The position numbers and the translations under genes are program-made. A DNA stretch of 64,000 nucleotides. It comes from Clostridia bacterium (GTDB lineage: Bacteria > Bacillota > Clostridia > Oscillospirales > CAG-272). The notes beneath the pieces were generated by a model, which was not told where the DNA came from, searched no databases, and saw only the letters and a program-made list of their open reading frames with translations. Positions 45,564-54,281 of this stretch are shown here, in pieces. Each line of letters starts with the position of its first letter. Positions within the stretch are counted from its first letter, which is position 1. The stretch covers positions 1 to 64,000 of the forward strand of contig JAFTRA010000003.1 of assembly GCA_017462485.1 (NCBI GenBank), given 5' to 3'.

Positions 45564-45598
45564 TATTCTTTTTTAACTCAGAAAGTAAGGTATAAAAT

Positions 45599-45769
45599 AT
45601 GAATATAGGAATTATTAAAGAAATAGACAGTATGGGAAGAATCGTGATTCCAAAGGATTACAGAGAGCGCTTACTTCTCGACAAGAACGTTGAGGTTATT
45701 CTGACGAAGGACGGGATTTTGATTCGCAATCCAAAATACGAGCTGGTAGAAAAAGAGGATAATCTTTGA
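45599..45769 (+). CDS. AbrB/SpoVT-like DNA-binding protein, 56 residues
   Basis: A very short gene encoding 56 residues. MNIGIIKEIDSMGRIVIPKD is the swapped-hairpin AbrB fold signature (DxxGRIVIPKxxR), followed by VEVILTKDGILIRNP. TAAGG lies upstream of the ATG. It may be a transition-state-type regulator or the antitoxin half of a module. No toxin-like gene follows; a terminator comes 14 bp after the stop. It is divergent from the XRE gene. Confidence 0.85.
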   Translation: MNIGIIKEIDSMGRIVIPKDYRERLLLDKNVEVILTKDGILIRNPKYELVEKEDNL

Positions 45770-45782
45770 TTTTACTACAAAA

Positions 45783-45818
45783 AAAGCACTTGTGGCAATT
45801 TTTAGTCGCAAGTGCTTT
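45783..45818. terminator. Terminator after the AbrB-type gene
   Basis: AAAGCACTTG pairs with CAAGTGCTTT, with A run to the left and CTTTATT to the right. It also faces the end of the SGNH gene. Confidence 0.85.
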
Positions 45819-45917
45819 CTTTATTCTTCTGTCCGTGCCTGTCTGAAAGCGAAAATTCAGACTTTGGACTGTATTTATTATTCGGCTAACGGCAACTCGA
45901 ATACGATTCGGTTGCTA

Positions 45918-47006
45918 TCAGGCATTCATAAGCTTCAGCTTTTTTATAATTTTATCCGCTATTCGCTTCATTCCGAGGTCACCGGGGTGGGTTACCCAGG
46001 TTTCCTTTACCTCACAAAGCTTCCCCTCTTTTACGTTGTAATAGTACTTCTGGTTATGCGCCTCTGTTTCTTTTGAGCGGCAGGAATTTATGTATATTCT
46101 TTCGATTCCCCACCTCTCGCAAAGTTTTTCAATATGAGCGTCAGCAGCGGCCTTTTTGTACCAGCCGTAAATCCATATAATTCTGGCTCTCGGGCAGGCT
46201 GTTTTTATTCTCTCGATAAAGATATCGGCGCTCGTTTTGAAAAACTCAGTCTTTGCGTCGGTATTGACGTTATCTCCAAGCTGAATAAAGATGAGATCAA
46301 GATCGTTGGTAAGCTTCGACTCCGCAGAGCTCTGCTTGCCGTCAAGCGAGGCAGACTCGTAATACCACTTATCAAAGGTCTCCATATTCTCGGAATGCTC
46401 GAAGTTGGAGCCCCAAAGCTTATCAAATTCGCAGCACGGGTTATACTCTTTTATATGAGACGTCACGTAATGGAAGTAATCCTTATCGGGTGCGGAGGAA
46501 CACATTCCGTAAGCGCCCATGCCGAAAACGAGAGAATTCCCTATGAAAAGCGCCTTTTTCGGAACTCTCGGTATCTCGACTCTTTCACCGTTAATATCGG
46601 TTACGTAGGATATGGGACTGCCGTCTTTGTCTATGCCCGTATTATCAATAGAATCACAATCAATATCGCACACGTCCGACGTCATATCGAAAATAGTAAG
46701 CTCATCAAAGCTTAACACGCCCCCTGCCGTCTCAAGAACTGCGGCGAACTCGACAGCTCCCCGATATACAGCATAGCTTATCGGGTCAAAGCTGTATTCA
46801 TAGCTCTTTCTGAAAACGTTCTCTTTATAAATTTCGGTCGTATTCCCGTCCTTGTCAAAAGAAAGAAGCGTAAATGAAACTTCATTTTCTTCGTAAAGCT
46901 TAAGTTCAACCGTAACCGTATCGGCAATTGACGTAAATCTTTCCGTTTCAAATTTTGCGCCTGTTTTTACGTTCTGTTTTTTAAGTATTATCCTGTTTTC
47001 AGCCAT
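45918..47006 (-). CDS. SGNH/GDSL-family hydrolase
   Basis: A 362-residue protein. The N-terminal ~135 residues are a beta-sandwich of unknown role. The SGNH domain follows: block I ALFIGNSLVFGMG (Ser), block III FIQLGDNVN (Asn), and block V THPGDLGMKRIA (Asp and His). Such enzymes deacetylate or de-esterify sugars and polysaccharides. No signal peptide is seen, so it may act in the cytoplasm on imported acetylated sugars. It is divergent from the sugar ABC operon across a 306-bp region. Confidence 0.85.
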   Translation of the reverse strand: MAENRIILKKQNVKTGAKFETERFTSIADTVTVELKLYEENEVSFTLLSFDKDGNTTEIYKENVFRKSYEYSFDPISYAVYRGAVEFAAVLETAGGVLSFDELTIFDMTSDVCDIDCDSIDNTGIDKDGSPISYVTDINGERVEIPRVPKKALFIGNSLVFGMGAYGMCSSAPDKDYFHYVTSHIKEYNPCCEFDKLWGSNFEHSENMETFDKWYYESASLDGKQSSAESKLTNDLDLIFIQLGDNVNTDAKTEFFKTSADIFIERIKTACPRARIIWIYGWYKKAAADAHIEKLCERWGIERIYINSCRSKETEAHNQKYYYNVKEGKLCEVKETWVTHPGDLGMKRIADKIIKKLKLMNA

Positions 47007-47207
47007 AATTACACCTAATATGTAAATAATTATTCACTTAAATAGACTTTTATCGTTTTGGTCTTTTAAATCAAGACGGGTTTCTCTCTCGGCAAAAGGA
47101 TATAAAAGTTTAGTAAGTGTTCTTATATTCATATTTTACCACAACTCCCAGAAGAATGCAATATATTTCACCCGAATTTTAAAGTTTTAATTCTCTCACA
47201 CAAAATA

Positions 47208-47236
47208 TTGACTATTTTGCCGTTATCTGCTATAAT
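47208..47236 (+). promoter_or_regulatory. Promoter of the sugar ABC operon
   Basis: TTGACT (47208-47213) and TATAAT (47231-47236) are 17 bp apart, 76 bp before the first permease start. The rest of the 47007-47312 gap is AT-rich with no other clear site. Confidence 0.8.
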
Positions 47237-47312
47237 ACTTTTTAAATAAAGACTTCACGCTACAATTTTGATTGTATCAAAATTTCGTTTTACAGCACAA
47301 AAGGAGAGAGCT

Positions 47313-48203
47313 ATGGAAAAAAACAATCTTAAGGGCTGGCTGTATCTTTTGCCGGCGGCATTGTTCCTCGGTGTATTTATGATATATCCTTTGATTGACG
47401 TATTCGTATATTCCTTTGAGGAGGGGTATAATTCCGCATCGCAAACCTTCTTCGGCGTAGGATTATACAACTACTCTTACGTTCTCCACGACCCATATTT
47501 TCTTCAAGCGCTGAAAAACACGTTTATACTCGTTATAATCACCGTTCCTCTCTCCACTCTTATAGCGCTCGGTATATCCGTGGGGCTCGCTTCGATAGAG
47601 AAGCTTCGTCACCTTTTCCAGACTATATTCTTTCTCCCCTACGTAACGAATACGCTTGCGGTAGGTCTTGTCTTTATGATACTATTTGCGAAAACCGAGT
47701 ACACCGACGGACTTGTCAATATCATACTCGGCATCTTCGGAATGGAGCCGATAGACTTTATTGAGGGCTCGTATGCCGCTAAAATGTTCGTGCTTTGCTT
47801 CTACACGGTATGGATAGTTCTCCCCTTTAAAATACTTATTCTAACAAGCGCTCTCGCCTCGGTAAAGCAGGATTACTACAATGCGGCTATGATTGATGGC
47901 ACTCCCAGATGGCGAGTATTCCTCAAAATAACGCTTCCCATGATTTCGCCTATGCTATTCTATCTTGTTATAACCGGATTTATCGGAGCATTTAAGGCGT
48001 ATAGTGATGCTGTCGCAATATTCGGCACGGAGCTTAACGTTGCCGAAATGAACACGATAGTGGGATATATTTACGATATGCTCTACGGAGACGGAGGCGG
48101 TTATCCCTCTTATGCGTCCGCAGCGGCAATTATACTCTTCGTTATAGTGCTGACGATAACGTCGATAAACCTACTCGTGAGCAAGAAGCACGTTCATTAC
48201 TGA
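47313..48203 (+). CDS. Sugar ABC transporter permease, MalF/UgpA type
   Basis: A 296-residue inner-membrane permease with six helices. The conserved EAA-type cytoplasmic loop is YYNAAMIDGTPRWRVFLKIT, followed by LPMISP. AAGGAGAG precedes the ATG at 47313; the longer frame lacks a binding site. It is the first gene of a three-gene importer operon that has no ATPase gene, so a shared MsmK/UgpC-type ATPase elsewhere is expected. The substrate is probably an oligosaccharide, given the class. Confidence 0.92.
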   Translation: MEKNNLKGWLYLLPAALFLGVFMIYPLIDVFVYSFEEGYNSASQTFFGVGLYNYSYVLHDPYFLQALKNTFILVIITVPLSTLIALGISVGLASIEKLRHLFQTIFFLPYVTNTLAVGLVFMILFAKTEYTDGLVNIILGIFGMEPIDFIEGSYAAKMFVLCFYTVWIVLPFKILILTSALASVKQDYYNAAMIDGTPRWRVFLKITLPMISPMLFYLVITGFIGAFKAYSDAVAIFGTELNVAEMNTIVGYIYDMLYGDGGGYPSYASAAAIILFVIVLTITSINLLVSKKHVHY

Positions 48204-48217
48204 TAAGGAGGAGCAAA

Positions 48218-49087
48218 ATGGAAAACAGTTTGCAAAGCAAGCATAAAAACACCAAAATCCGCAAAAAGACAATAAAAGCTCTTACCTACACCGCTCTCGG
48301 TATCTGGGCGCTGATCGTGCTTTTCCCGTTCTATTGGATGATACTCACGTCTATCAAGAGCTATGGCTCGTACAATGCGGAGAGCACCCCTGCTTTCGTA
48401 CCTACCGACCCGACCTTCGATAACTATATCACGGCGTTTACTAGCGTCCCTCTCCTTGATTATTTTATAAACACCCTGATTTTCACGCTCGCTACGACGG
48501 CTCTTATGCTCGTGGTTACGGTTCTTGCGGCATTCGCATTTGCGAGAATCAATTTTAAGGGTAAAAACATCGCGTTCACCATATTTCTCTCTCTTATGAT
48601 GATACCGTCGGAGCTCGTCGTTATAACGAACTTCGTCACGATAACCAATATGGATATGCGTAACACGTTTATGGGACTTATTCTTCCGTCGGTTACGTCG
48701 GTGTTCTACATTTATCTTCTTAAAGAAAACTTTGCCTCGATACCCGACGAGCTTTACTACGCCGCAAAGGTTGACGGCACCTCGGATATCAAGTATCTTC
48801 TTAAAGTAATGGTGCCTATGTGCAAGCCCACGATAATCACCGTTACTATTCTTAAAATAATCGAGTGCTGGAACTCTTACGTATGGCCAAGGCTCATTAC
48901 CGACGATGAGGCGTACTACCTCGTCTCAAACGGAATTCAAGCGATACGCGAGGGCGGCTTCGGCCGTGAAAATATTCCCGCTATGATGGCGGCTGTCACG
49001 GTAATATCCATACCGCTCATAATACTATTCCTCGTTTTCAGAAAGAAAATTATGGAAGGCGTTGCGAGAGGAGGTACAAAGGGATGA
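48218..49087 (+). CDS. Sugar ABC transporter permease, MalG/UgpE type
   Basis: A 289-residue permease with six helices and the EAA loop PDELYYAAKVDGTSDIKYL, followed by VPMCKPT. It starts 14 bp after the first permease gene with AAGGAGG. It overlaps the substrate-binding-protein gene by 4 nt (ATGA), which shows translational coupling. It pairs with the MalF-type protein to form the channel. Confidence 0.93.
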   Translation: MENSLQSKHKNTKIRKKTIKALTYTALGIWALIVLFPFYWMILTSIKSYGSYNAESTPAFVPTDPTFDNYITAFTSVPLLDYFINTLIFTLATTALMLVVTVLAAFAFARINFKGKNIAFTIFLSLMMIPSELVVITNFVTITNMDMRNTFMGLILPSVTSVFYIYLLKENFASIPDELYYAAKVDGTSDIKYLLKVMVPMCKPTIITVTILKIIECWNSYVWPRLITDDEAYYLVSNGIQAIREGGFGRENIPAMMAAVTVISIPLIILFLVFRKKIMEGVARGGTKG

Positions 49088-50691
49088 ATAACAGAATCGT
49101 TTCACTCTGCCTTATCTTCACGATTCTCATCGGTGTCTTATCTCTTTCTGCCTGCCACGGCAGCAACAAGAAAAAGGAATTCGAGCTTCCGGACCAGTTT
49201 GATACCGAAACGCCAATTGAAATCAGTTTCTGGGCAAAAAATGACACGAATATCGACCAAGTAGCTGTGTATAATAAAGCCATAGAGGACTTTGAGCGCG
49301 CGTATCCGAACGTTACCGTAAATCTCGAGCTTTATACCGATTACGGCAGAATATATAACGACGTTATTACCAATATCGCTACGGGTACGACACCTAACGT
49401 CTGCATCACGTATCCAGACCATATAGCGACCTACATGACGGGCGAGAACACTGTCGTTCCGCTTGACTCTCTTATGAAGGATAAGAAATACGGTCTTGGC
49501 GGCAGTGAGGTCAACTTTGACTCGGTTAAGGAAAACGAAATCATACCGAAATTTTTGGACGAATGCTTCATTGGCGGAAATTACTACGCTCTTCCATATC
49601 TTCGCTCAACCGAGGCGTGCTATATAAACAAGACCTACGTCGAAGCTCTTGGATATACCGTTCCCGAGGTTTTGACCTGGGACTTCATATGGGAGGTTTC
49701 AGAAGCGGCTATGGCTAAAAACCCCGACGGAACCTACAAGGTAAACGGTCAGAAAACGATGATTCCGTTCATCTACAAATCGACGGACAATATGATGATA
49801 CAGATGCTCGAGCAGCAGGACGCTGATTATTCAACTCTCTCGGGCGACGTTCTGATTTTTAACGACGATACGGCAGAAATTCTCAAAACTGTTGCCTCTC
49901 ACGCTAAAACAAGAGCCTTCTCTACCTTTAAAATTTCAAGCTATCCCGCGAACTTCCTTAATGCAGGTCAATGTATTTTCGCTATCGACTCAACGGCGGG
50001 TGCAACTTGGATGGGAAGCGACGCTCCTCTGGTGGATATTCCAGAAAGCCAGATGGTAAAATTTGAAACCGTAGTAAAAGCCATTCCCCAATACGATACA
50101 GAGAATCCCAAAATGATATCACAGGGACCGTCAATGTGTATCTTCAACAAGGAAAATTCGCAAGAAGTGCTTGCATCGTGGCTTTTTATGCAGTTTATGC
50201 TGACGAATGACGTTCAGATAGCATATTCGCAGACCGAGGGATATCTTCCGGTTACCACCAAGGCGCAAAACAGCGCTGAATACAAGGACTACCTCGCAAA
50301 AAGCGGAGAGGATAACGACCTTCATTACAAGATAAAGATAGATGCGACAAAGCTTCTTCTCGACAACATAGATAATACCTTCGTCACTCCCGTTTTTAAC
50401 GGCTCGGCTTCCTTAAGGAACGCGGCGGGGCAAATGATAGAAGAGGTCGCAAAGGCTGTGCGCAGAAACAAAACAGTTGACGATACCTTTATAAAAAATC
50501 TCTACTCGGAAATGACCTCGCTATATAAGCTTAACGAAATAAGAAACGATGCGTCATCAATAATCAAGCTCGGAAAAATGCCTGCCGGCTCTATCGTACT
50601 TATCGTTTCGCTTGCGGTTATATGGACATCAATAGGAGTATATCTCGTCTATACGCTCATAAAAAAGAATAAAATAGAGCGAAAATCTTGA
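49084..50691 (+). CDS. Extracellular solute-binding lipoprotein with C-terminal TM segment
   Basis: A 535-residue family-1-type sugar-binding protein. The signal peptide ends in lipobox SLSAC (Cys24). PIEISFWAKNDTN and YPNVTVNLELYTDYG are typical of the N-terminal lobe, and GPSMCIFNKENSQE fits the second lobe. Unusually, residues about 505-528 (IVLIVSLAVIWTSIGVYLVY) form a transmembrane helix followed by a basic tail. The protein could therefore be anchored at both ends. It overlaps the permease gene by 4 nt. Confidence 0.88.
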   Translation: MNNRIVSLCLIFTILIGVLSLSACHGSNKKKEFELPDQFDTETPIEISFWAKNDTNIDQVAVYNKAIEDFERAYPNVTVNLELYTDYGRIYNDVITNIATGTTPNVCITYPDHIATYMTGENTVVPLDSLMKDKKYGLGGSEVNFDSVKENEIIPKFLDECFIGGNYYALPYLRSTEACYINKTYVEALGYTVPEVLTWDFIWEVSEAAMAKNPDGTYKVNGQKTMIPFIYKSTDNMMIQMLEQQDADYSTLSGDVLIFNDDTAEILKTVASHAKTRAFSTFKISSYPANFLNAGQCIFAIDSTAGATWMGSDAPLVDIPESQMVKFETVVKAIPQYDTENPKMISQGPSMCIFNKENSQEVLASWLFMQFMLTNDVQIAYSQTEGYLPVTTKAQNSAEYKDYLAKSGEDNDLHYKIKIDATKLLLDNIDNTFVTPVFNGSASLRNAAGQMIEEVAKAVRRNKTVDDTFIKNLYSEMTSLYKLNEIRNDASSIIKLGKMPAGSIVLIVSLAVIWTSIGVYLVYTLIKKNKIERKS

Positions 50692-50715
50692 CATTTATAA
50701 AAAAACGTATATAAT
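50688..50715 (+). promoter_or_regulatory. Promoter of the duplicated-domain lipoprotein
   Basis: TTGACA (50688-50693) overlaps the preceding stop codon, and TATAAT (50710-50715) follows after 16 bp. The lipoprotein gene thus has its own promoter behind the ABC operon. Confidence 0.75.
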
Positions 50716-50777
50716 AATATTAACCCTTTTTTATTAACAATTTAATAAACAAATTTAAAGCAAAGGAAAAAAACAAA

Positions 50778-52184
50778 ATGAAAAAAATCTTAAGCATTCT
50801 TTTGGTTTTGGTTCTCACTCTTTCTTTCGCTCTCGTTTCCTGCGACTTTACACGCGATAACGACGATGACAACAATGAAAATGAGAACAACGAGAACAAT
50901 CAGAACAACACTGTCGAAGAAAAGGTGATGACCTACGCTGAATACGCCGCCGCAGCACTCGAAACCGAGGTCGTTGTTGAGGTTTACGTTCAGGCTACTC
51001 AGGGCTGGTGGTCTAAGGACGGCCAGGGTCTTATCACCGTATATGCGGCTGACAAGGACGGCGCTTATTTCATTTATGAAATGAAGTGCTCCGAGGCTGA
51101 CGCCGCTAAGCTTACTCCCGGTACCAAGATTAAGGTTAAGGGATACAAAGCAGCATGGTCCGGCGAGGTTGAGATTATAGACGCTTCGTTCGAGTTTGTT
51201 ACCGGAGCTGATACCTACGTTAGCACTCCTCTCGACGCAACTTCGCTTCTTGGCGCAGACGAGCTCATCAATCATCAGAACAAGCTTGTAAGCTTCAAAC
51301 CCTTGACGGTTGTTGCTTCCAACAAAAAGGATGACACTACAAACTACGCTTTCCTCTACAACTGGGACGGATCCGGCTCACAGGGTAACGATATTTACTT
51401 CAACGTTTCCGACGGAAAGAACACCTATACGTTCTGCGTTGAATCATATCTCACCGGTAAGGACACCGACGTTTATAAGGCTGTTGAAGCGCTTCAAATT
51501 GGTGATGTTATAACAGTTGAAGGCTTCCTTTATTGGTACAACGGTGCGCAGCCCCACGTAACCAAGGTAAACAAGGTTATGACCTATGCTGAATACACCG
51601 CTGCGGAAATTGACAGTGAGGTTAATCTTTTCGTATACGTGCAGGCTAACCAATCCTGGTGGGATAACAAAATCACACTTTACGCTGCCGACGAAGACGG
51701 CGCATACTTCATCTACGAGCTTCCCTGCTCCGAGGCTGACGCTGCAAAGCTCACCCCCGGCACGAAGATTTTCGTTTCCGGATACAAGGCCGAGTGGTCG
51801 GGCGAGGTTGAAATAGTTGACGCAACCTTCAAGTTTGCGGGTGAAGATACATACGTTGCAACTCCCGTTGACCTTACCGACAAGCTTGCATCGAACGACC
51901 TTATCAATTATCAGAATCAGCTCGCAAGCTTTAACGGTCTTACTATCAAGAGCATTTCTTACAAGAACAACGAGCCCGGCTACGGCAACGATATATACGT
52001 AACCGTTACCAAGGACGGTGTTGACTATGATTTCTGCGTTGAGGCTTACCTCACCGCTCCCGGCACCGACGTTTACGATATTTTCGCTGATCTTCAGGCA
52101 GGCGACGTTATCGACGTTGAAGGCTTTGTTTACTGGTACAACGGTATCAATACTCACATCACCAAAGTAGTAGCCAACGGCTAA
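50778..52184 (+). CDS. Lipoprotein with two tandem OB-like repeats
   Basis: A 468-residue lipoprotein: signal peptide with lipobox ALVSC (Cys22), then an Asp/Asn-rich linker (about 25-48). Two repeats of about 210 residues begin with MTYAEY (about 53 and 271). Each contains YVQA...WW, YAADxDGAYFIYE, CSEADAAKLTPGTKI, GYKAxWSGEVEI and a final GDVIxVEGFxYWYNG. The repeated beta strands suggest OB-fold units; I cannot name the family with certainty. It follows a sugar ABC operon and may bind glycans at the surface, by inference. Confidence 0.8.
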   Translation: MKKILSILLVLVLTLSFALVSCDFTRDNDDDNNENENNENNQNNTVEEKVMTYAEYAAAALETEVVVEVYVQATQGWWSKDGQGLITVYAADKDGAYFIYEMKCSEADAAKLTPGTKIKVKGYKAAWSGEVEIIDASFEFVTGADTYVSTPLDATSLLGADELINHQNKLVSFKPLTVVASNKKDDTTNYAFLYNWDGSGSQGNDIYFNVSDGKNTYTFCVESYLTGKDTDVYKAVEALQIGDVITVEGFLYWYNGAQPHVTKVNKVMTYAEYTAAEIDSEVNLFVYVQANQSWWDNKITLYAADEDGAYFIYELPCSEADAAKLTPGTKIFVSGYKAEWSGEVEIVDATFKFAGEDTYVATPVDLTDKLASNDLINYQNQLASFNGLTIKSISYKNNEPGYGNDIYVTVTKDGVDYDFCVEAYLTAPGTDVYDIFADLQAGDVIDVEGFVYWYNGINTHITKVVANG

Positions 52185-52242
52185 ACAATTTTATTATAAA
52201 CAAACGGTTGGCGTCATTCAAGCGTAATCGTGAGTGAAGGGA

Positions 52243-52378
52243 CTGTCGCATTTAGGCAGAACCAAACAAAAAACGGCAGAAGCATTGTCATAAAACAGTG
52301 TTTCTGCCGTTTCTTTATGCGAATTTAAAGAAATCAAGGTTGAAAATCTATGGTTTTCTGCCTTTTTATTATTTACTT
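52243..52378 (+). repeat. Composite hairpin repeat copy, near-identical to 3125-3250
   Basis: It begins CTGTCGCATTTAGGCAGAACC and contains a strong hairpin (CGGCAGAAGC with GTTTCTGCCG) plus TTTC. It ends with the second hairpin AGAAATCAAGG...TGGTTTTCT. It probably also terminates the lipoprotein transcript. Confidence 0.85.
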
Positions 52379-52424
52379 TTGCTATGAAACCTTTGTTAGA
52401 TAAAATTAAATAACGTACATCAAT

Positions 52425-52626
52425 AGCGTGATACTCTTAACGGAGTATCACGCTAACTAAGTTTGCCCTTCGGGCAAGTTAAGTTATCTTCGATAGTGAA
52501 GTTCACTTCGTGAGTGAAGTTTCGCCTAACGGCGAAGTGATGGGCAAACTTAACTTCACTTGTGCGTAGCACAAACTTCACTGCATAGCAACTTCACTTT
52601 CGCAATAGCGAAAACTTCACTAACAG
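52425..52626. repeat. String of mini-hairpins joined by AACTTCACT/AGTGAAGTT
   Basis: At least six small perfect palindromes follow one another: AGCGTGATACTC with its complement (52425-52454), TTGCCC-TTCG-GGGCAA, TTCGCC-TAAC-GGCGAA, TTGTGC-GTA-GCACAA, and TTTCGC-AATA-GCGAAA, with an outer pair AAGTTTGCCC/GGGCAAACTT. AACTTCACT or its complement separates them. No gene is present. Confidence 0.8.
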
Positions 52627-52680
52627 AAAAAGAGAGAACGTTTCGGCTACGAACCGATTTACGAATGCCTCTCTTTTTTT
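52627..52680. terminator. Terminator-like hairpin before the GH4 gene end
   Basis: AAAGAGAG pairs with CTCTCTTT around an inner stem TCGG/CCGA, followed by a T8 run on the plus strand and flanked by an A run on the left. Confidence 0.6.
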
Positions 52681-52733
52681 TCTTTGTATAAAACGTTATT
52701 TTTTAACTTTTATTTACATTTCTTTGTTTTTAT

Positions 52734-54050
52734 TCAAGTATAGTCCCCAAGGAAGTCTCTGTTTATCTCGAACAGCTCGTCACACATATTCTTAATCTCA
52801 TCAAGTGAGCAGACTGCCGAGGCAAGCGGGTCCATATATGCGGCTCTGTAAACAAGCTCGCGGCTTTTTTTCATAGCTGCCTCAACAACCAGGCTCTCCA
52901 GTCTTGCCGTTGTATTGACAAGGATAGCTATATGCTCGGGAAGATTTCCGGCTATCGTCGTTCTGAAGCCCATTCTGTCAGCAACCACCGGCACTTCAAC
53001 GCAGGCATCGTCGGGAACATTCGGGATAGAGCCGTGATTTATCACGTTTCCGTTGAAAACGAATGGCTTTCCGTCGCCTATGCGTGCATTAAAAATGTCT
53101 GCCGCGTACTCTATGCTCTTCTCCTTTGAGAAGGGCTTATTTAACCACGCCTCGTACTGCTTCATAGTATCCTTCGCTCTGTCACGACGAAGATTCAAGG
53201 AAAATGCGTGCTCTCCCGGATTCCAGTTCGTACCGTGAGTGCAATACTTTTCAATGAGGTCGGGACGCTTTCTGAACCACTGGTTATACTCGGAGTTATG
53301 ACCTGAGGACTCGGTAACGTAGTATCCGAGCTTTAAGAACATTTCGTTTCTAACCTGCTCCTTGTTGAGAATCTCCTCGTTTGACGTAATCAATTCACGG
53401 AGCCTCGGATAAAGGCTCTCGCCACGGTGCTCCAGCCTTGTGTAAAACGCCTGGTGATTGACACCCATACAGGTGTAGTCTATCTCGTCCTTCGGTACGT
53501 CAAGCCATTCAGCAAGCATTTTGATAGTTCCCTGCACGCTATGGCAAAGACCGGTTACCTCAACGTTTGAATACTTCTGCATAGCTCCGCAGAGCATTGA
53601 CATAGGATTAGTATAGTTGAGGAATACCGCCTTAGGACAATATTTTTTAATGTCCTCGCATATTTCAAGCATAAGAGGAATATTTCGAAGAGCTCTGAAA
53701 ATACCCGAAACGCTTCTCGTATCTCCGACGTTTACATCGACTCCGTACTTTTTGGGAATGGTTATGTCGTACTGCCATACGTCTATATCTCCGTTGAATA
53801 CTGTGCAAAGCACACCGTCTGCATCAAGAAGAGCCTCACGTCTGTTCTGCGTAGCGACGATTTTGCAACCCGGGCAGTCCATTTCCTTAATGATTTTTTC
53901 CACGACCTTCGTGATACCGCGAAGATTGGTTTCGTTAGTATCCATAAGTCTGAACTCTGTTTCACGGAATGCGGGAAACGTGAGCAAATCACGCACGCAG
54001 CTACTCGTGAACTGTAGGCTTCCTGCGCCTATAAAAGCTATTTTTTTCAT
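52734..54050 (-). CDS. GH4 family alpha-galactosidase-like glycosidase
   Basis: A 438-residue family 4 glycoside hydrolase, which uses NAD+ and a divalent metal. It opens KKIAFIGAGSLQFTSS, the dinucleotide loop. NYTNPMSM, then GLCHSVQG (metal-binding Cys in the CHS motif typical of alpha-galactosidases rather than 6-phospho enzymes) and GVNHQAF follow. Cytoplasmic hydrolysis of alpha-galactosides or alpha-glucuronides is expected; specificity is uncertain. It is divergent from an AraC gene. Confidence 0.9.
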   Translation of the reverse strand: MKKIAFIGAGSLQFTSSCVRDLLTFPAFRETEFRLMDTNETNLRGITKVVEKIIKEMDCPGCKIVATQNRREALLDADGVLCTVFNGDIDVWQYDITIPKKYGVDVNVGDTRSVSGIFRALRNIPLMLEICEDIKKYCPKAVFLNYTNPMSMLCGAMQKYSNVEVTGLCHSVQGTIKMLAEWLDVPKDEIDYTCMGVNHQAFYTRLEHRGESLYPRLRELITSNEEILNKEQVRNEMFLKLGYYVTESSGHNSEYNQWFRKRPDLIEKYCTHGTNWNPGEHAFSLNLRRDRAKDTMKQYEAWLNKPFSKEKSIEYAADIFNARIGDGKPFVFNGNVINHGSIPNVPDDACVEVPVVADRMGFRTTIAGNLPEHIAILVNTTARLESLVVEAAMKKSRELVYRAAYMDPLASAVCSLDEIKNMCDELFEINRDFLGDYT

Positions 54051-54147
54051 ATCAAGTTCCTTTCTGCCGCCCTAGGCAAGCTCGTAAATCGTTAATGAAT
54101 TTTTTATGCGCCAATCCAAACCGAACAGATTTGTATCTGACGCTTTC

Positions 54148-54226
54148 ATTATAAAGCAAGGGGCTGAAAAGGTAAATAGAAATTTTTCTTATAAATATGG
54201 ACAAAAATGCTGTCGTATGATACAAT
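54148..54226. promoter_or_regulatory. Back-to-back promoters of GH4 and AraC genes
   Basis: Minus strand: TTTACC (54171-54176) and TATAAT (54148-54153), 17 bp apart, drive the GH4 gene. Plus strand: TGGACA (54198-54203) and TACAAT (54221-54226), also 17 bp apart, drive the AraC gene. The two -35 boxes are only about 20 bp apart, so one bound regulator could affect both. Confidence 0.7.
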
Positions 54227-54281
54227 ATAATCAAGCATAAGTTTTAAAATCATCTAAAACTAAAACAAGGCGGTTGTTATT

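Noticed and set aside
45599-45769. AbrB-type gene as the antitoxin of a toxin-antitoxin pair
   Set aside because: No toxin-sized gene follows; a terminator lies 14 bp after the stop, and the only neighbour is the divergent XRE gene.
49050-50691. Search for an ATPase gene in the sugar ABC operon
   Set aside because: None is present. This is usual for this transporter class in Bacillota, which shares an ATPase, so it is not reported as an anomaly.
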